From NCBI GenBank assembly GCA_900551505.1, contig URWK01000031.1:1-10264 (forward strand): a stretch of DNA of 10,264 nt, given 5' to 3'. The notes under the pieces were generated by a model. The model had not been told where the DNA came from and did no database searches. It worked only from the letters and a program-made list of their open reading frames with translations. The translations under genes were made by a program, and so were the position numbers. The DNA comes from an uncultured Ruminococcus sp. (GTDB lineage: Bacteria > Bacillota > Clostridia > Oscillospirales > Ruminococcaceae). Shown here piece after piece: positions 6,738 to 10,264 of the stretch. How positions within the stretch are numbered: the stretch's first letter is position 1; every line of letters begins with the position of its first letter.

Positions 6738-7517
6738 ATGATACTTGATAAGATTGTAGAGCAGAGAAAAATACAGCTTGAACAGGAAAAGAGCAGATTA
6801 GCCCCGGAAATTATAAAGGCACTCGCCTTTTCGATGAAAGATACTCCTGCCGATTTCTACAAGGCTCTTAAAAAGGAAACTTTATCGGTAATCGCAGAAG
6901 TCAAAAAGGCTTCCCCGTCAAAAAAAGTTATCTGTGAGGAATTTCACCCTGTAGAAATCGCTACACAGTACGAAAAAGCAGGTGCTGACGCTGTTTCCTG
7001 TCTGACGGAAGAATTTTATTTTCAGGGCAGCAGAGAATACCTGAACGCCATTACAAGAAACATTCAGATTCCCGTACTTAAAAAAGATTTTATCATAGAC
7101 GAATATCAGATTTACGATGCAAGAATAACAGGTGCTTCAGCCGTGTTGCTTATTTCGGCGGTACTTGATACCGAAACAATGAAAAAATTTTACGATATTG
7201 CGAAAAGTCTGGGGCTTGAATGTCTTTTTGAAGCCCACAACGAACAGGAACTTGAAAGCATAATGAAATGTGATGCAAGAATTATAGGCGTGAACAACAG
7301 AAATCTTAAAACCTTTGAAGTCAGCCTTGATAATTCTGCAAATCTCATGAAGCTTATCCCCGGCAGTTGCGTAAAGATTTCCGAAAGCGGTATCGCTACA
7401 AACGAAGATATGAAAAAGGTTCGTTCAGCGGGTGCGGATGCGGTGCTTATCGGCGAAACCCTCGTAAAGAGCAATGATATAAAAGGCACTATGAAAACCC
7501 TGAGGGCAGGCGTATGA
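6738..7517 (+). CDS. trpC: Indole-3-glycerol phosphate synthase
   Basis: TrpC closes the indole ring, turning 1-(o-carboxyphenylamino)-1-deoxyribulose 5-phosphate into indole-3-glycerol phosphate with loss of CO2. The 259-residue (beta/alpha)8 barrel is complete. Visible motifs are AEVKKASPSK (53-62), PVLKKDFI (112-119, general acid Lys116), CLFEAHN (162-168, Glu165), GVNNRNL (184-190) and SESGIA (215-220). I start at ATG 6738 because MILDKI is the usual N-terminus of the family and AAGGGTG (6725-6731) lies 6 bases upstream. An in-frame GTG at 6729 would add three residues and make a GTGA overlap with the trpGD stop, echoing the ATGA junctions elsewhere, so it cannot be excluded. Unlike E. 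coli, TrpF is not fused to it. Its stop overlaps trpF (ATGA). Confidence 0.95.
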   Translation: MILDKIVEQRKIQLEQEKSRLAPEIIKALAFSMKDTPADFYKALKKETLSVIAEVKKASPSKKVICEEFHPVEIATQYEKAGADAVSCLTEEFYFQGSREYLNAITRNIQIPVLKKDFIIDEYQIYDARITGASAVLLISAVLDTETMKKFYDIAKSLGLECLFEAHNEQELESIMKCDARIIGVNNRNLKTFEVSLDNSANLMKLIPGSCVKISESGIATNEDMKKVRSAGADAVLIGETLVKSNDIKGTMKTLRAGV

Positions 7518-8140
7518 AGCTTAAATTCTGCGGAATCCGCAGACCACAGGATATACAGTTAATCAACAGGCACACTCCCGATTATATAGGCTTTATACTT
7601 GCGGAAGGTTACAGAAGAACCGTTTCACCCGAAACGGTAAGGGAACTTTGCGGAAAGCTCGAAGCCGATGTTAAGAAAGTCGGCGTTTTCGTAAATCAGA
7701 CCGTTGAAGAAGTCGTTTCGGCTTCCGAAAAGTCGGGAATAGATATTTTACAGTTACACGGCGATGAAACCGCCGGATATATAGATGAACTCAGAAAATT
7801 CACAGACCTTGAAATCTGGAAAGCCGTAAGAGTTAAATCGGTCGATGACATTATCAGAGCCGATTCCCTTAACGCCGACAAAATTTTGATTGACAGCTTC
7901 GTCAAAGGCGTTTACGGCGGTACAGGAAAAACAGCCGACTGGAATATTGTCCGGCAGGCTGAAAAACTTATAAAAACTCCGTACTTCCTTGCAGGCGGGC
8001 TTAATGCCGGAAACCTCCCGGAAGCACTTGAAATACTTAATCCATACGGTATTGACATATCAGGCGGTATTGAAACCGATGGAATTAAATCAGAAGAAAA
8101 GATGAAACGAATATCAGAGATTATTATGGAGGACAGATAA
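7514..8140 (+). CDS. trpF: Phosphoribosylanthranilate isomerase
   Basis: TrpF carries out the Amadori rearrangement of phosphoribosyl-anthranilate, the step between TrpD and TrpC. The 208-residue single-domain (beta/alpha)8 barrel has the expected N-terminal KFCGIR with catalytic Cys6, the general acid Asp127 in ILIDS, LQLHGDE (79-85), GGTGKTADW (135-143) and phosphate-binding AGGLNAGN (160-167) and DISGGIE (181-187). Length is normal. A GAGGG site (7502-7506) lies 7 bases before the ATG, and the ATGA overlap with trpC suggests coupled translation. The loop usually written as SPRYV reads EGYRRTVSP (31-39), a common type of variation here. Confidence 0.95.
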   Translation: MKLKFCGIRRPQDIQLINRHTPDYIGFILAEGYRRTVSPETVRELCGKLEADVKKVGVFVNQTVEEVVSASEKSGIDILQLHGDETAGYIDELRKFTDLEIWKAVRVKSVDDIIRADSLNADKILIDSFVKGVYGGTGKTADWNIVRQAEKLIKTPYFLAGGLNAGNLPEALEILNPYGIDISGGIETDGIKSEEKMKRISEIIMEDR

Positions 8141-8142
8141 CT

Positions 8143-9330
8143 ATGGGTAATATAGGCAAATTCGGGGAATACGGCGGTCAGTACGTTCCCGAAATCGTAA
8201 TGAATGCAGTTTGCGAACTTCAGGAAGCTTATGAAAAGTATAAGAATGACCCTGAATTTAACGAAGAACTCAGAAGATATTACAGAGATTACGCAGGCAG
8301 ACCGTCAATGCTTTACTACGCTGAAAAAATGACTAAGGATTTAGGCGGTGCTAAAATCTACCTGAAACGTGAAGACCTCAACCACACAGGAGCTCACAAG
8401 ATTAACAACGTTCTCGGTCAGATTCTCCTCGCCAAGAGAATGGGCAAGAAAAGAATTATCGCCGAAACAGGTGCAGGTCAGCACGGTGTCGCAACCGCTA
8501 CTGTAAGTGCATTGTTCGGACTCGAATGTGAAATTTACATGGGTGCGGAAGACGTTAAAAGACAGTCGCTTAACGCTTACAGAATGGAACTCCTCGGTGC
8601 TAAGGTTCATTCGGTAACTTCCGGAACTTCCACACTTAAAGACGCTGTAAACGAAGCTATGAGAGACTGGGCAACAAACATAGAAACCACTTTCTATTGT
8701 ATCGGTTCGGCAATGGGACCTCATCCGTACCCTACAATGGTTCGTGACTTCCAGAAAATCATAAGCGAAGAAGCCAAAGCACAGATTCTTGAAAAGGAAG
8801 GCAGACTTCCTGATTGTGTAATTGCTTGTGTAGGCGGTGGTTCAAACGCAATCGGTGCTTTCTACAATTTCATCGAAGACAAGGACGTAAGACTTATCGG
8901 TGCGGAAGCTGCCGGCAAGGGTACTGATACTCCTTACAATGCCGCTACCATGGCTAAGGGTACTAAAGGTATATTCCACGGTATGAAATCTCTTTTCCTC
9001 CAGAATGACGAAGGTCAGATTGCCCCTGTATACTCAATCTCGGCAGGTCTTGACTATCCGGGTGTAGGCCCTGAACACACTTACCTCAAGGAAACAGGCA
9101 GAGCCGAATATGTAAGCATTACAGATGATGAAGCCGTAAACGCTTTTGAATACCTCTCAAGAACAGAAGGTATTATTCCGGCTATCGAATCTTCACACGC
9201 TGTAGCCGCCGCAATGGAAGTTGCTCCGACCATGGCCAAAGACAAGATTATTATTATATGCCTTTCAGGCCGTGGAGATAAGGACGTTCAACAGATTGCA
9301 AAGTATAAAGGAGTGACTATTGATGAATAA
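8143..9330 (+). CDS. trpB: Tryptophan synthase beta chain
   Basis: TrpB is the PLP enzyme that condenses indole with L-serine to make tryptophan, working in an alpha2-beta2 complex with TrpA that channels indole. At 395 residues it is full length and of the classical TrpB1 type. The PLP Schiff-base lysine is Lys86 in HTGAHKIN, the catalytic Glu108 lies in AETGAGQHGVA (107-117), and the phosphate-binding GGGSN is at 231-235. The C-terminal LSGRGDKD is also typical. It starts 2 bases after the trpF stop, with GGAGG (8128-8132) 10 bases upstream, the strongest internal ribosome site of the operon, suitable for extra TrpB/TrpA synthesis. Its end overlaps trpA by 8 bases. Confidence 0.97.
   Translation: MGNIGKFGEYGGQYVPEIVMNAVCELQEAYEKYKNDPEFNEELRRYYRDYAGRPSMLYYAEKMTKDLGGAKIYLKREDLNHTGAHKINNVLGQILLAKRMGKKRIIAETGAGQHGVATATVSALFGLECEIYMGAEDVKRQSLNAYRMELLGAKVHSVTSGTSTLKDAVNEAMRDWATNIETTFYCIGSAMGPHPYPTMVRDFQKIISEEAKAQILEKEGRLPDCVIACVGGGSNAIGAFYNFIEDKDVRLIGAEAAGKGTDTPYNAATMAKGTKGIFHGMKSLFLQNDEGQIAPVYSISAGLDYPGVGPEHTYLKETGRAEYVSITDDEAVNAFEYLSRTEGIIPAIESSHAVAAAMEVAPTMAKDKIIIICLSGRGDKDVQQIAKYKGVTIDE
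9307..9313 (+). promoter_or_regulatory. trpA ribosome binding site within the end of trpB
   Basis: AAAGGAG lies 9 bases before ATG 9323 and 6 bases before an in-frame TTG at 9320. The ATG is the better start by codon and spacing. Being inside trpB, it favours coupled, equal synthesis of the two subunits. Confidence 0.7.
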
Positions 9331-10114
9331 GAACAGAATTGATATAAAGCTTGAACAGCTCAAAGCCGAAAACAGAAAAGCACTTGTTACATTCATTACA
9401 GCAGGTGACGGAGGTTATCGGACCACTGAAGACGCTATACTTGCCATGGAAAAGAATGGTGCGGATATAATTGAAATCGGCGTTCCTTTCTCCGACCCTG
9501 TCGCAGAAGGTCCTGTTATCCAGGATGCAAGCGTAAGAGCATTGCAGGGCGGTACAACTCTTGTGGGAATTTTCGAGATGGTTAAAAGACTTCGTGAAAA
9601 GACCGATATGCCATTACTTTTCATGATGTACCTCAATACAATTTACAGATTCGGAACAGAAAGATTTTTCAAACTCTGCGTTGAATGCGGAATTGACGGC
9701 GTAATCGTTCCCGATATGCCTTTTGAAGAATATGACGAAATCGTTCCGACTGCTGATAAATACGGCGTTTATTCAATCAGCCTCGTTGCTCCTACTTCAC
9801 ACAAGAGAGTAGAAAAAATTGCAAAAAGTGCGAAAGGCTTCTTATACTGTGTTTCTTCCGTGGGCGTTACAGGCACTCGTTCAAGATTCGATACGGACTT
9901 TAACGAATTCTTCAAGCCGGTAAAGGAATTTTCAAGAGTTCCTTATTTCGTAGGTTTCGGAATTTCCAACGGCGAACAGGCAAAGGCTATGTCCGGATAC
10001 TGTGACGGCGTAATTGTCGGAAGTGCCATTGTGAAGATTGTCGGCGAGGGCGGAAATGTTGCTGAAAATGTCGGCAAATTCACTTCCGAACTCCGTCATG
10101 CGATAGACGCTTAA
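9323..10114 (+). CDS. trpA: Tryptophan synthase alpha chain
   Basis: TrpA splits indole-3-glycerol phosphate into indole and glyceraldehyde 3-phosphate and passes indole to TrpB. The 263-residue barrel is full length. Catalytic Glu51 (E49 of the E. coli enzyme) is in IIEIGVPFSDP, Asp131 is in VPDMPFEE, SSVGVTGTRS (178-187) is the mobile loop that closes over the substrate, and GFGIS (211-215) helps bind phosphate. The position of the second catalytic acid, Asp60 in E. coli (LADGP), is Glu62 here (VAEGPVIQ). Its side chain still carries a carboxylate, and with all other motifs and the partner trpB intact the enzyme is probably active. The start is ATG 9323; TTG 9320 would add one residue. It is the last gene, ending 36 bases before noisy sequence; no terminator can be recognised after it. 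Confidence 0.96.
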   Translation: MNKNRIDIKLEQLKAENRKALVTFITAGDGGYRTTEDAILAMEKNGADIIEIGVPFSDPVAEGPVIQDASVRALQGGTTLVGIFEMVKRLREKTDMPLLFMMYLNTIYRFGTERFFKLCVECGIDGVIVPDMPFEEYDEIVPTADKYGVYSISLVAPTSHKRVEKIAKSAKGFLYCVSSVGVTGTRSRFDTDFNEFFKPVKEFSRVPYFVGFGISNGEQAKAMSGYCDGVIVGSAIVKIVGEGGNVAENVGKFTSELRHAIDA

Positions 10115-10150
10115 TTATTACTCAGGTTACTTAAAGAGAATTTTTTGTCA

Positions 10151-10264
<114 letters not shown>

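Noticed and set aside
5074..8724. Several minus-strand open frames of 60-130 codons inside the trp genes
   Set aside because: They are antisense to well-conserved trp enzymes, lack ribosome binding sites, and show no recognisable protein pattern.

Overview
The window looks like a near-complete contig from a low-GC Gram-positive gut or rumen anaerobe, most likely a Ruminococcus-like member of the Oscillospiraceae. This rests on AT-rich intergenic DNA, AGA-rich arginine codons, strong AGGAGG-type ribosome binding sites, a T-box leader, and a secreted protein with a type I dockerin. The assignment is an inference; no marker gene for taxonomy is present. Both extreme ends (about 1-85 and 10150-10264) are homopolymer-rich sequence that looks like assembly or consensus noise.

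Left part (93-3148, all genes on the minus strand): a small conserved-looking hypothetical protein (93-308); a five-helix membrane protein with an extracytoplasmic C-terminal domain (370-1125); and a secreted protein (1323-3068) built from a signal peptide, CAP/SCP domain, probable beta-sandwich, bacterial Ig-like domain, a pre-dockerin module and a C-terminal dockerin. Each gene has a plausible promoter of its own, and a 19-bp perfect hairpin follows the dockerin gene directly.

Middle (3149-3658): an AT-rich divergent intergenic region. It holds a consensus sigma-A promoter (TTGACA-17-TATAAT) firing rightward into a leader of about 380 nt. That leader can be folded as a T-box riboswitch with a UGG (Trp) specifier, a TGGC acceptor-binding bulge matching the G discriminator of bacterial tRNA-Trp, and mutually exclusive antiterminator and terminator helices.

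Right part (3659-10114, plus strand): a complete, tightly packed tryptophan operon trpE-trpGD(fused)-trpC-trpF-trpB-trpA, taking chorismate to tryptophan. Neighbouring genes overlap (ATGA at E/GD and C/F, an overlap at B/A) or lie within a few bases, so they are probably translationally coupled. Uncharged tRNA-Trp is expected to stabilise the antiterminator and switch on the whole operon, while TrpE keeps the residues expected for tryptophan feedback inhibition. Points of note are the TrpG-TrpD fusion combined with separate TrpC and TrpF, and a Glu in place of the usual catalytic Asp60 of TrpA. I see no convincing evidence for a wholly new system; most of the window is a well-understood biosynthetic operon beside a less-understood secreted dockerin protein.
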